Part shown: positions 45,675 to 56,015 of the stretch, one piece after another
Position numbering within the stretch: the stretch's first letter is position 1
Layout of the letters: each line of letters starts with the position of its first letter
Source of the DNA: Stropharia rugosoannulata
Taxonomy: Eukaryota; Basidiomycota; Agaricomycetes; Agaricales; Strophariaceae
Reading direction: 5' to 3'
Length of the DNA: 64,000 nucleotides
Assembly (NCBI GenBank): GCA_028532985.1
Contig: JANCIK010000005.1
Span: forward strand, 372,001-436,000
Notes under the pieces: generated by a model
Seen by the model: only the letters and a program-made list of their open reading frames with translations
Told to the model about the DNA's origin: nothing
The model's database searches: none
Position numbers and translations under genes: made by a program

Positions 45675-47743
45675 ATGTCCGGAGCAAATGTCCCCGCATC
45701 AATAGGTACAGATAGTCCCCAGACTCGAGGACTACTTGCAGCGCTATCAAATTTGGTGAAGCCCGTTGTATACGAGTGCATGTCGTCAGGTAAGCTCTGA
45801 CGCTCTGTATTTTATTGAAATCGATTTGAAGGGTTATGTTAGAAACTAAACGCGAGCAGCTTGCCGTGGACAGTAGTAAGTGTACAAGACAGATTGGGCT
45901 AATACGCCCTCTAATATTAATATAGACAGCGGGTCTCGTGAAGAATCGCTTGAGCATCAATTTGTCAACTGCCTCAAAGCATTTGTTGCGGTGACCGTCG
46001 AAGAGTGCCGTACGACGGAATCAACTTCATTATCTGCTTCCAACCCCGCAGACGTTCAATTGCCAACAACTCTCAGTGTCCCTTTAAAGCTCAATGTGAT
46101 TGAGGATACCCACAGACCTCGTGCTATACCACCAGAGTGTACGTTTTTCAAAGTGGTCTGTTCTAGTCGACTAATGATAACTTCTAGTCAGAGACGTGTT
46201 CAAGGACTATGTATTGAAGAAGATCCGTTCTGCTGTGTCTAGTATGCCTACGCGACTATTGGCATTTGATTCGGCTGGATCGCAAATCTGTCTTGTCGAC
46301 CATCGCGCAGCAATTCGATTCCTAGCTGAAATTATCTTTGCAGAGATGGACAGTGACAGTGATCTTGAAATTCTGCCAGATGTGATTAAGCAATTCAAGG
46401 AAGATCCTACAGGAGAATTTCTGAACCTAAGATCCGGATTCCATAAACCCACCACAAGTGGCGAAAAAATACTTAACGTCATCTACAAATATACCCGATA
46501 TGCAATCCTTTCTCACACATGGACGAAGGGATCTGCTGGCGAGATCTCTTATCAGGACTGGGCTACAAGAGAACGTAATCCTAGTGGATATTCAAAGATC
46601 ACTAGATTCTGTGAAGCATCAGCGCGTGATTGCGGCTTTCGTCTGGGCTGGGTCGACACATGCTGCATCAACAAGGAGAGTAGTGCGGAGCTGGATGAAG
46701 CCATCCGATCTATGTATAGGTGGTATCGCAAGGCCGCTCTATGCGTCGTATATCTATCAGAGACAAATACCTTGGACGAAATGGCAAGAGACTCATGGTT
46801 TACCCGTGGATGGACGTTGCAAGAGCTTGTGGCATCCCGCAGAATGGCCGTATACAACAAGCACTGGACGGTTTTAGATTGCGGCCAGAATACAGTTGCG
46901 GCTATTGCAGATATCCACCCAAAGGAGATTCAAAGATTTAGGGATGGACTTCAATCGACAATTCCAATATCCCGACGGCTGCAAATGGCATGCGGAAGGC
47001 AAGTGACGCGTGAAGAGGACAAATCCTACTCCTTAATGGGTATTCTGGATATCAGCATTCCAATAGCATACGGTGAAGGTGCTCGGCGTGCTTTCTCTCG
47101 CCTCATGCGTGAGCTCATTAACACAAACCGAGGGGTCATGGATATTTTCAATCGTGGTTACTACTCAGGGATTGCCGATATCATCCCAAGCACTGTGGAT
47201 GTATACCGAGGTCGCTCCAATGCGTTTGATTATCATAACAGCTGGTACGACATGACCTTGTCCAAGCTGACAGATATAATTCCGGACGAACCATTCCTCC
47301 TGACGCATGTAGGGCTGCGTATACACCTTCTCCTGGTTCCAGCTCTAGAAGATCGATACCATGCAAGGTTTAAACACAAATTCCAACCCTTGGGAGGTTT
47401 ATATGGTCATGTTTGGAACTATGTCTTACTGGACAAAGAGCTCGACTCTGGGAAAGACCTCGATTCCTATGTGCTAATTTTTGGAATTGTTAACTTCTCT
47501 ATGGTGAATGGTAAAGTTACTATCCAAAATCCCGCCCTTTCCATCCCTCTCAGCTGCAGCGGCCAGAACATTGGGCGCATCGAATCATATACGAATCTAA
47601 CGACTTGTTGTGTCACAGACACTTCGGTTCCAGTCCTTAAACTGAGATATTTAGGGGATCCTGACGAAAAATTATCTGAAATTACATTACCTGGAGCCAA
47701 TTTGATGCTTCACGGTTTAAGTCGCAAGATGTTGTATTTATGA
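45675..47743 (+). CDS. HET-domain protein 4 (about 638 aa)
   Basis: Exons 45675-45789, 45843-45875 (33 nt), 45926-46138 and 46188-47743 join in frame. Exon 1 encodes RGLLAALSNLVKPVVYECM, exon 2 ETKREQLAVDS and exon 3 LEHQFVNCLKAFVAVTVEEC. Exon 4 opens FRDVFKDYVLKKI and MPTRLLAFDSAGSQI. The HET domain (about residues 225-340) is complete: YAILSHTWTKGSAGEISYQD, LGWVDTCCINKESSAELDEA, SMYRWYRKAALC and WFTRGWTLQELV. It continues ISRRLQMACGRQVTREED and IPIAYGEGARRAFSRLM, ending LHGLSRKMLYL. The second exon is two codons longer than in the paralogues. It lies between two copies of a dispersed repeat of about 210 bp (44478 and 48323), a possible route for its duplication. Confidence 0.9.
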
Positions 47744-49616
47744 GACGGATGCTTCTTTTTCTTTCTTCATTTATTGCCATCTGAATGTATGTTTGTAGCT
47801 CATAATAATAATATATACTGTATGTTGATAAAGTGTTGAGATGAGTATCACAAAATTATTTGTAAGTGTGAGACGTTGACATGCAGTACCAAAGGGAGCT
47901 CTGACCCATTAGCCACCAGCGGGACCTACACTCTGGAGTCTGGATAGGGTGTCCGCTTACTTCAAATTGCACGAGACATGAACAGGGCAGGTGCGCATTA
48001 AGAATGCGAATTGGGACGGGCATGGCATTAGTGGGTGCTCGCTCAGTGAAAGGTAAACAAACACAGGGTAGTAAGCACGAGGCTCGGGACGCGAATAGGA
48101 TGTGAACGTTTGAACACCGGGAGCTGTGTCTGCAGCCAAAATTTAAGTGGGAAATATAAAAGGATTCTGAATGGCTTCCTGTGCTCCTTCCCTCTTCCTG
48201 TACCGACGCACTTCACAACTAGTACGTCCATTCTTCGTTCTCGTATACTCTTCACCGCCGCGCACGCCGCTGACTCTGCCTCAGTTCCCGGACAATTTGG
48301 TCTGAGAGACTTTGTGGTGTATCAAACGACGAAACAACGCTTCCAATGTACCACTTATCTGTACCCTTATTCGTCCAATCAGAAGAAGGTGATGGTTCGA
48401 GACGATGTTGACCGAAGTACAACGGGAAAATAAAAACTTGTGTAACGAGTTCTCTAGCGAACTCCATGTGACTTGGGACGCGGGCACAAGCGCCGCGTCA
48501 CCGGCCCGCTTCCGCCAAACGGGAAGGCCGACGGTCTCTGCAATTTGATTCTTTTGTTGATGCAACTCAGGCATCTCACATTGAGTGCGCTCCTGACTCT
48601 GGTTCCAGGCTACAGCTTTTTTCCACAAATTCAGCCCGTCATCCTTCTTCCGCCGTACTCATACCACTCGCTAGCGCTCAGGTTGTCTGGCTGCCCACTC
48701 TGCTGTAGCTATATAGGTACCCTTCCACGATGGAGGGCCTGGCAGAACTCGAGAGCAATTACTCTCCTCTTCACATTCCAGTTTCCTTACATTTTGTCGC
48801 TCTTCGACGCTTTGTAGTGCCCCAATACAGTCTCGTGTAGCCTACCACACGTCGACGTATCCTCTCTCTGACATCTGCTCTTTCCTAGATCGGCACGCTG
48901 CGGCATGGCCCAGCCGATCTCGGACCTGCCCAGCTCGCTTTCACTCCCGTGCGCCTAATGTATGCTACTGGCACCTACCCACCCATCCCGGCCCCCCGCG
49001 CTCGTAGCTCGCGACTGTGTTTGTCCTTAAAGCCCTTAAATACACTTTTAGCCTGCCCACTTTTGAGTCCGTCCCCCAGGCGCTGCGCGTCGCCCTTGCC
49101 TTTGCCGAGTCCCTTCTCAGTCTCTATCATTGTTTGGCCAGTCAACGTAATCAAAGACCTCAGAGTGGCTTCGGTAGACTTCTACTGTGCTTAGGATAAC
49201 ACTATACACTGTCGTAGATTAACCGTGGTTGTCGCGCACAGCTATCCGTTCTTCAATGAATGTATCAATTTCTTGCCCTTTCATGCGAGCGTATTTCGCA
49301 ACGCGCTCGTCCAGGACATTAGTCTTACTTATGTCTTCACTCCTACATTCTCGTCTCGAGTAGCTTAAAATAACTGTGACTGAGCTGCGGCGTTCTAACA
49401 AGCAAGAGCAGCCACCTTTTGTCTCTAGCTGGGTCAGAGTCATAATTTTCACGTGTGCGATCCAGGTAAGTACCGTGAGTGCGGTGTATTGACCACATAC
49501 TCTATGCAAACAAATGCCGACAAATAATTCGCAAACAGTGACACTATAACTTTAAGTTAAGCGAAGCCACCTAGGCTTAAACCACCACAGCCATCGTCAC
49601 GACAGCCACAACGGCC
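47744..49616. other. Intergenic stretch with dispersed repeats
   Basis: Holds repeat copy B (48323-48545) and a C-rich stretch at 48,970-49,045 resembling 32,220-32,340. No gene supported. Confidence 0.4.
48323..48545 (+). repeat. Dispersed repeat, copy B
   Basis: Matches 44478-44690 (see there). About 3.85 kb separates equivalent points of the two copies, and they are direct repeats. Confidence 0.7.
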
Positions 49617-50120
49617 ATGGAGTACAGCTCATACAATACTTTCTCATACTCAGCGCAGCCGCCCACGTACTTGCCGCCTGCTCGCACGATTAGTATTACG
49701 GATGAAGAGAGTTTTATGCAGCAAGAGAGTGAGCCTCGGAACACGAAGCTGCAGAAGCTAGCTCTGCTGTCGATGACAGTGGCTCGCCCCGAATACTACC
49801 TGCTCAGATTGAAGGGAGGACAGACGTGGAAAGCTCTCTCGAAGGCGGGCATGGAGGAACATGAAATCGAGCGCAGAGTGGCCCGGCTGCTTGGTTGCAA
49901 ACCAACGCAGCCAAAAGATGCAATGTACAGTGGCAGACGAGTCCGGTGGGACCTCTCCAACGAGCCTACGACGCATGGTGAAAGAAATAAAGACCGCTTG
50001 CGAGTTCGCAGGAGTAAGCCATATGAGATGGACATCCCGAGGTTGCGTAAGAAAGATAGAAGAGAAAGGGAGATGCAGTCTGTGGCCCGGATGCTTTGCG
50101 ATCTTAATATTACTGCATGA
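49617..50120 (+). CDS. Unknown basic 167-aa protein
   Basis: Single-exon frame from ATG 49617. The N terminus is Tyr/Pro/Ser-rich (MEYSSYNTFSYSAQPPTYLP). The middle has KLQKLALLSMTVARPEYYLL and WKALSKAGMEEHEIERRVARL, an amphipathic, helix-rich segment. The C terminus is strongly basic (RRSKPYEMDIPRLRKKDRRE) and ends DLNITA. I do not recognise it. The gene lies downstream of the HET cluster, with no close neighbour on its strand. Codon use looks normal, and the frame is not explained by a gene on the other strand. Confidence 0.5.
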   Translation: MEYSSYNTFSYSAQPPTYLPPARTISITDEESFMQQESEPRNTKLQKLALLSMTVARPEYYLLRLKGGQTWKALSKAGMEEHEIERRVARLLGCKPTQPKDAMYSGRRVRWDLSNEPTTHGERNKDRLRVRRSKPYEMDIPRLRKKDRREREMQSVARMLCDLNITA

Positions 50121-51759
50121 CTCGTATTAATATCTCTGTGATATTTTAGCCTTTTCCTTTGCTTACCTCTATTTTATTGACATCGAGGTCATGCTTTACT
50201 GTTCTCGCTATGTACGTAGAGCCAGTCTATGATATCCTCTATATACTACGTACTTCCTACCTAAGAGAGTAAAAAATCACCAAGTCGCATCCAAGTGCCG
50301 CTATGCGTACCTATTAAAGGGGCCGGCATGCCGGCCTGTCACTGTGTGAATACGTTACGTAACACTAACACGCCCGAGTTGTTTCTCAATGTTATCTTGA
50401 TCATCGATCAGTTTCTCATCGTATCTGGGCTTTCTTCATTACCTCCTGCTCTCATTTCTGACCCCTCCACTAGTACATGCCCTGCAGCCTCATTCTCCCA
50501 TATTCAACTTTCGCCACATATCCATGTACCAGCTAACCTGTATAGCACTCAAATAACACTTTCCGCGCTTCGGAGGTACCACAGCATCCTACTTTCCATT
50601 CTCCGCTTGATTCCATCGCATAAACCCTCCTGCCTCCATTCTCCTTGTCACCCCAAGCTCGGAAAAAGGCGGCACCATTCGCTTAGCACCTAGGCTGTTC
50701 GGAGACGACGTTCCCTTACCAGTGCATTTGTATGGCAGCGGTGCTCAAATACATAGTATTTTGTGCAAGCTACGTGTTCTGTACTGCGCAACTTTCTCAC
50801 TGGATAGCATAGTACGCTAGTCCGCCTAAACTTCCTTCTCCTTCCTCTGTGCCTACTGTAGGAACTGTTTTATCTACGGTGGTGAAGAGCAATGCGCGAA
50901 CCTAGACACTGGCAGAATTTCGATACGGACATCCGTTGTTTTAGCACCCACTTCAATCCGTCCCTCGGACCAATCCTCCATTCAATTTTATTCAGTGGTT
51001 CTTGATCGCTGACTAGCGCCTGTTAATGTTCCGTTTGAATGTAACCTCTCTGTTCACTATTCTGCATTAATTCTCAAGTTACCTCTAGATCCTCTTGTTG
51101 AGTAATACTTAAGCAAGAACAGAAACAGTCATATCAAATTGAAAGGCTGAAAATGAACTCTGCCCAGTTTGGATTTAATTATCAATAAAGAGAATAGCTC
51201 AGCTTATATGTAAGTAGTAGATACGGAAAGAGGGTCAATGATCCCTTTCAAGACCGTCGTGATACATGCAAGTCCCAATAGTAAAGCCATGCGATGAGAT
51301 TTACTGTATTACTTGATCTATCACCGAAGCTTGACGCGTGACGCTTGAAGCTTGAGCTTGAGGCTTGAAGCTTGAACTTTAGCCTTCTTGAGCGCTTGAG
51401 CTTAAGCTTAAGCTTATCTCCCTGGCTAGTTATTTATATCTTTTTGAATGTGAAACCTTCTCCTTGCCAGACTTCTGCATCCGGTTCGACGGCGTTTTTG
51501 GCCCAAGACGTGTGAAAAAACCTGCTGGTATTGTCATTATTGGCCACATTAAAGCAACGTATAAGTGAGGAACAAAAGGAGGGCCAGCAGTGACAACAGT
51601 AGTACTACCTCCGATCAGTGATTTCGCCCGATCTGGATATGTCTCCCAGAAAAGCACGAGTAAATACCGCGCTTTGTATAAAGAGCCAGTCTACATCCAC
51701 CATTGTTCCTTCTCCCGTCGTCTTCCGTCGTTCCTTCACTAACATCGCTCAATATCACA
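50121..51759. other. Intergenic stretch; AAGCTT/CTTGAG low-complexity cluster
   Basis: 51,330-51,415 is a run of CTTGAAGCTTGAG-like words ending in AAGCTTAAGCTTAAGCTT. The rest shows no supported gene. Confidence 0.5.
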
Positions 51760-52368
51760 ATGGCATCCTCGTCCAACCTTAACACTCTCAGCGATTTGTC
51801 CGCAGAAGCCAAGCCGCAAATGCCACTGAGCCCCCCACCAAGAAATCTGTGGCAAATGCTTCGGAACCGACTTCGTGAGTCGTCAGCTGCGTCAGGAGAA
51901 GAGCTTCGGGGTAGAGAACTCGGCTTGGCGTGCAAGAGGGCGTGGGACGCCCTTTCCAGCGAGGAGATAATGGAACTACAGGGCGAGGCGACGAGGATGC
52001 GTCTGGAGCATGAGCGACGTCCGGGGGCCGTTCGTCAGTCTCAGGAAGCTGTGGCGTGGCCACAAAGAAACCAGAGGAGGCGAGTGAGAGAATCCGACTC
52101 CACCGGCGAGGATGCGTCGTCCGCAGGGGTTAAACGAGGAAGGGTAGAACGCGCGCACCGTAGGAAAGACAAGCCGTATGCTAGGGAGAGGGCCACACCC
52201 TCGTGGGCCGTGGGTCTGGACGACCCAAAATACGAAAATCCATGGTGGAATTTCGACACATCGGTCGCGCCATGGGGGGTATCGCATACCAACTGGAATG
52301 TCGGTGCCAAGGCGGATCCATGGGGCGTCGACTCCGTGGTAGAAGGGATTGGCGGGTTGCATGTATAA
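51760..52368 (+). CDS. Divergent HMG-box-like small protein, copy 2 (202 aa)
   Basis: Paralogue of 26682-27269. Residues about 28-80 carry LWQMLRNRLRESS, GRELGLACKRAWDALSSEE and EATRMRLEHERR, which align better with an HMG box than copy 1 does (LG..W..LS.EE, then a basic third helix). After it comes a Gln/Arg-rich basic stretch, then a Trp-rich tail (PSWAVGLDD, NPWWNFDTSVAPWG, ADPWGVDSV) absent from copy 1. I choose the ATG in CACAATGGCATCC because both copies start MASSS; an upstream frame extension to 51703 lacks an ATG. DNA binding is an inference from a weak pattern. Confidence 0.6.
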   Translation: MASSSNLNTLSDLSAEAKPQMPLSPPPRNLWQMLRNRLRESSAASGEELRGRELGLACKRAWDALSSEEIMELQGEATRMRLEHERRPGAVRQSQEAVAWPQRNQRRRVRESDSTGEDASSAGVKRGRVERAHRRKDKPYARERATPSWAVGLDDPKYENPWWNFDTSVAPWGVSHTNWNVGAKADPWGVDSVVEGIGGLHV

Positions 52369-52734
52369 TATGTGTTTTATGATATATGGTTTTCAATGTA
52401 ATTTATTTCCTCTGCATCGATGTTCGGGCCCAGCTTCTTATAATGCATAGTGTCTATATTAATCCCTTATCTTGAGAGCATAACCATTGAGTACTGCACT
52501 AAGTCCCAACGGTACATGATCACCATTAATTATGCGGCTTCTCCTGCCGTGTTAACGGCAATAGTACAATTCCCATACCGAAGTTGCTCACTCGGATTAT
52601 AATATATACGAGACTGAAATAGCACAGTCCCATCTAACATAATAATGCCAATACTCGCGACCAAAAAACTGTTGTTTATATTATTAAATTTGCGACTCAT
52701 TCAAGGAAGGTGTTTAATCACGTACGGTATGCTC
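52369..52734. other. Intergenic, no feature seen
   Basis: AT-rich spacer between the HMG-like gene and the end of the convergent PQ-loop gene. Confidence 0.5.
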
Positions 52735-53837
52735 CTATGAAGGTATCCTGAGTCTGAAGACAGCATCCTTGGAGACGTGAGGATTGATGACGTGTATAAA
52801 ACATTTGCCACAACAGAGCACGAGAAAAAATACATAGAAAGGCCCTAGATAACTATTGAGAAGCAGTTTTAGTCCCAACGCATATTTATGACATACCTTA
52901 ACTGATTTACGTGAATACTGCAGAACGGCTCAGTGAGGTACGCTCATATAAATATGAAGATATCACTCACATTTTTCCATAGTTGAGGCATACGAGAACA
53001 TAAATATAGAGCGGAGCTCATCCACGCAAAGCATTGACCAAGCTCTTGTTGATTTCGTCGAGTACTAATATCATTGAAAATTTCTTGATTAGGAAATTCC
53101 GCAGGGGGGCCGCTGATTTCTGTTACTCTCTTGCTCGGTCCTTGTAATCCATGGGCCTGGAATGCGAACACTGAACCACATACTACGAGGAGCAGTACTG
53201 TCAAGATTGAGAATATCTTGGCTCTAAAGTTGCTTGTCAAGTATCTTCGAATGACTTCCCGTTTGCATCTTGCAGGTGGGGAAGGAAGCGGATGTGCCGT
53301 GTTACGGCGTTGAGAAGCATAAAGTTCGGCGGTTGAAACTCGGGTGATCATGGGACGCGGTTGATCTAATAGTTTCGAGTAGTGGTAGTATTGCCCCAGC
53401 ATCACGCAATCTACGCTGATGCAGTACATTGCAAGGTATCGCTATATGTGGGAAATAAATCAGAGAACATATGCAGAGCCACCAAATCAATCACCTGGAA
53501 TGCGAGCTGATCGGCGAGAATGCAACCGATCAAGAACAGAACGTCGCCTGCATTTATTCAGAGATAATCAGTATCTTTACATTATCCGCACAGCTCGTTT
53601 TACTTACCAAGGAAAAACAAGATTAGGAACGGTAGTGAAAGGCCCTCACACGATTTCTGTCGAAAATTCTGCATCATCTGACTGGTTTGTCGCAACAAGA
53701 GTTCAATTTAAGATGCAGTCTCGCAAGGCAGGACAGTGTTTCGAAATGCAACACACTACTCACGGTAATTGTTGCCCGGCAGCACATAAGATAGTGAGAT
53801 AGCCGGTAATGGCGCTGAATAGCCCAGAGGTGAACAT
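52735..53837 (-). CDS. PQ-loop repeat membrane protein, doubtful 3' end
   Basis: PQ-loop proteins are seven-helix membrane transporters, in fungi often vacuolar cationic amino acid exporters. Exons 53837-53764, 53681-53608, 53547-53495 and 53441-52971 join in frame. The first PQ motif is LPQMMQNFRQKSCEGLSLPF, then FFLGDVLFLIGCILADQLAFQ. Next come YCISVDCVMLGQYYHY, a basic loop and a membrane helix (IFSILTVLLLVVCGSVFAF). The second PQ motif is FAWMSSALYLCSRMPQLWKN. After it the usual RKSxEGLS block is missing. A helix (PFYVFFLVLCCGKCFIHVI, from 52852) can be reached only through a 5 nt micro-exon (52901-52897). The tail is either mis-spliced in my model or decayed, so this may be a recent pseudogene. 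The start ATG lies just before the first helix. Confidence 0.65.
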
Positions 53838-54367
53838 GGAAGATTGGTAAATAAAAGCACCAGTCATTCAGTACATGAGCGTATTTGGTGCTTGATGGCT
53901 TGAATTGTGGCAATTAGCATACAGCTGATATTTTATGGAAGTTCATGGTAATAACCCGCTCCAAATCGACGCCCAGAATGACTGAAACCATTCATCATGT
54001 ATTTAAACAGGGAATATATTTTTTCATGTTAGACATATTGAAGGAATAGCTGAAGTAAATCTGAAATATCAAGTAATTAACGACTTCTAGATGTAAGTAG
54101 CATTAACTGAGTGCGGCTAAGAAGTTACCACAAAGCCAGATACTGATAGGCTGGTTTCCTTCCGTCGATCATATACATCACACTCGGCTATGCAATTGAC
54201 ACAAAACTGATACAAAAATGGGCCAAACTTCTATTTCCATCGGACTGGTAGTAAAAAAGGATACAGCATATACAGAGATATAAATAAATATCAAAATCTA
54301 CTACTCCTCTAAGAGTCATCGGAGCTATCAGCCTGGGGGCTAATGGGAATGTGTTAGCAGGGTCGGG
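53838..54367. other. Intergenic, no feature seen
   Basis: Between the start of the PQ-loop gene and the 3' end of peroxidase 1. No gene or repeat recognised. Confidence 0.5.
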
Positions 54368-56015
54368 TCAGTTGATCGAGGAAGACACGTACATGGGCGG
54401 AACAGCGGTGGCGGGGCCTGGCTGAGTGGCAAGGTTGGGGAACGTAGCAGTAGCGCACTAAATATTCGTCAGATACAACCCAAAACATATTGAAAACTTG
54501 AAATACTAACGGATTGGTCAATGTCGCGCAAGTGCTTGGTGGGAGGGAAGGTGGCAGGGCCGAAGTTGGGTGGAAGTGCCCTGGGGATGACCTCACTGCA
54601 GTCGACGAGCTTGTTTGCGTTCTGACCAAGAAGGGAAAGCTTGAAGACACCAGCACCGAATGCCTGAGCGAGCTTGGTTGGTTGGTCTTTGTGAAAGTTA
54701 GTACAGCTGAGCTTATGAGTTGTGTATGGTGTGTCACTTACTGACGAAGGACTGCCATGTGCAGGCGGTCCTTGGGTCACGGGCAATCTAATCAAAATAT
54801 CATGAATTAACTCTGTGCAGAGCAAGTGTGTAAGGCGTACTTACCAGACCATCAGATTGGAGACGAACAGTTCCGGCGACGGCGGTCTCTGCCTCACCGG
54901 ACTGTGGGCCTTGGCTGAAGAAGAGTCATTGCATCAGAACGACTCTGTGTAGTGCAATGCGGCAAGACTGCGTACCCGTCGGAGAAGTTAGTGCCGTGGA
55001 GCAGGACATCAACGAAAATTTGGGCTATGGATCATGAGTATCAAGTAAGTAACCACTATTTATTTCACCTACTATCGAACTGAGAAGGTGTTTGATCGAA
55101 AGGAACACTTAAGAAGGGGTCAGTATATGGAAAAAATTGTGATTATTAATGACACTAACCCCTGTTGGTCGGGAACAATGTCGTCGGCGCCTGCAACACT
55201 GTGGGAACCACCGACAACTGCGACGACCTCCGCGGGAGAGAAACCGACCTCTCCGAAGCGTTGAAGAATGGTGGTGACGTTATCGGTAGGCTCAGGCACG
55301 AGGAAATTTGGTGAAGGTGCTTTGGGTTGTGGACGTCCCATGACGAATGGAATACGAGGGGCACCAGGGCACTGAACAAGGGAAACCGCTCCTGCAAGCT
55401 GGATGCTATAAAAAACATTAGTTGAGATTGTTAACTGGAACTGTATCAGAGCTACTTACAAGTCTCCAGGGCTCAACACGTTGGCGTGCTTGAGCAGGAA
55501 AGGACCGACATCGTCGAGAACATCGTCAATTCCAATGTTCGCGTGGAAAGTCAGCTCGGTAGCGTTGAAAACGGCAATGGAGCCGTCGGCTCCTCCACCT
55601 CTACTGGGGTATAAGTATACAGGAACTGACGTTTTTGCAATTTCTTACCCTAAGGTTGGGGAGATTCCAATAGCGTCGTGGAAAACGAGGCGGAGAGCAC
55701 CATGGGCCTATTACATTTGTCAATAAATTAAGCATTAATATCACCAATCTGTTTAGACGTACTGCGTCACCGCACTCATTATCGAACAGGTTCTCTGTAA
55801 GGTCTTTCACGACTGGGAAAAGAGCACAGCAGGCCTGGTTCACAGCAGAGTTGATTCCGTCAGGGCAGAGAGAACGCTTGACTCTCGCAGCTAGTAAAAG
55901 CGTGAATTTGTGTGAGTTGAAAGTGTCAAGCAAGTGTAATGTTTTTTCTATCCATACCATTTGAGAGGATTGGAAGAGCGAGCACAAAAGCTGAGAGGGC
56001 GGCGCTGAAGACCAT
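54368..56015 (-). CDS. Secreted class II haem peroxidase 1 (fungal lignin-peroxidase superfamily)
   Basis: Multi-exon gene with introns of about 50-60 nt. The signal peptide MVFSAALSAFVLALPILSNG is followed by ARVKR and mature SLCPDG. The distal haem side is ALRLVFHDAIG (Arg and His), then GGGGADGSI. The proximal His lies in VVGGSHSVAGADD. Cysteines sit in CPDG, CC, CGDA, QCPGAP, a TAC-type site, DCSE and SCAT, the four-disulphide class II pattern. Two Mn ligands are missing: where MnP has GEDAHE this protein has GDAAHG, while the third (Asp of GAD) remains. The residue five before the proximal His is Val, so the LiP/VP surface Trp is absent. It is therefore best called a generic peroxidase. 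It ends GPATAVPPMYVSSSIN. It is a tandem paralogue of the gene at 58239-60053. Confidence 0.9.
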
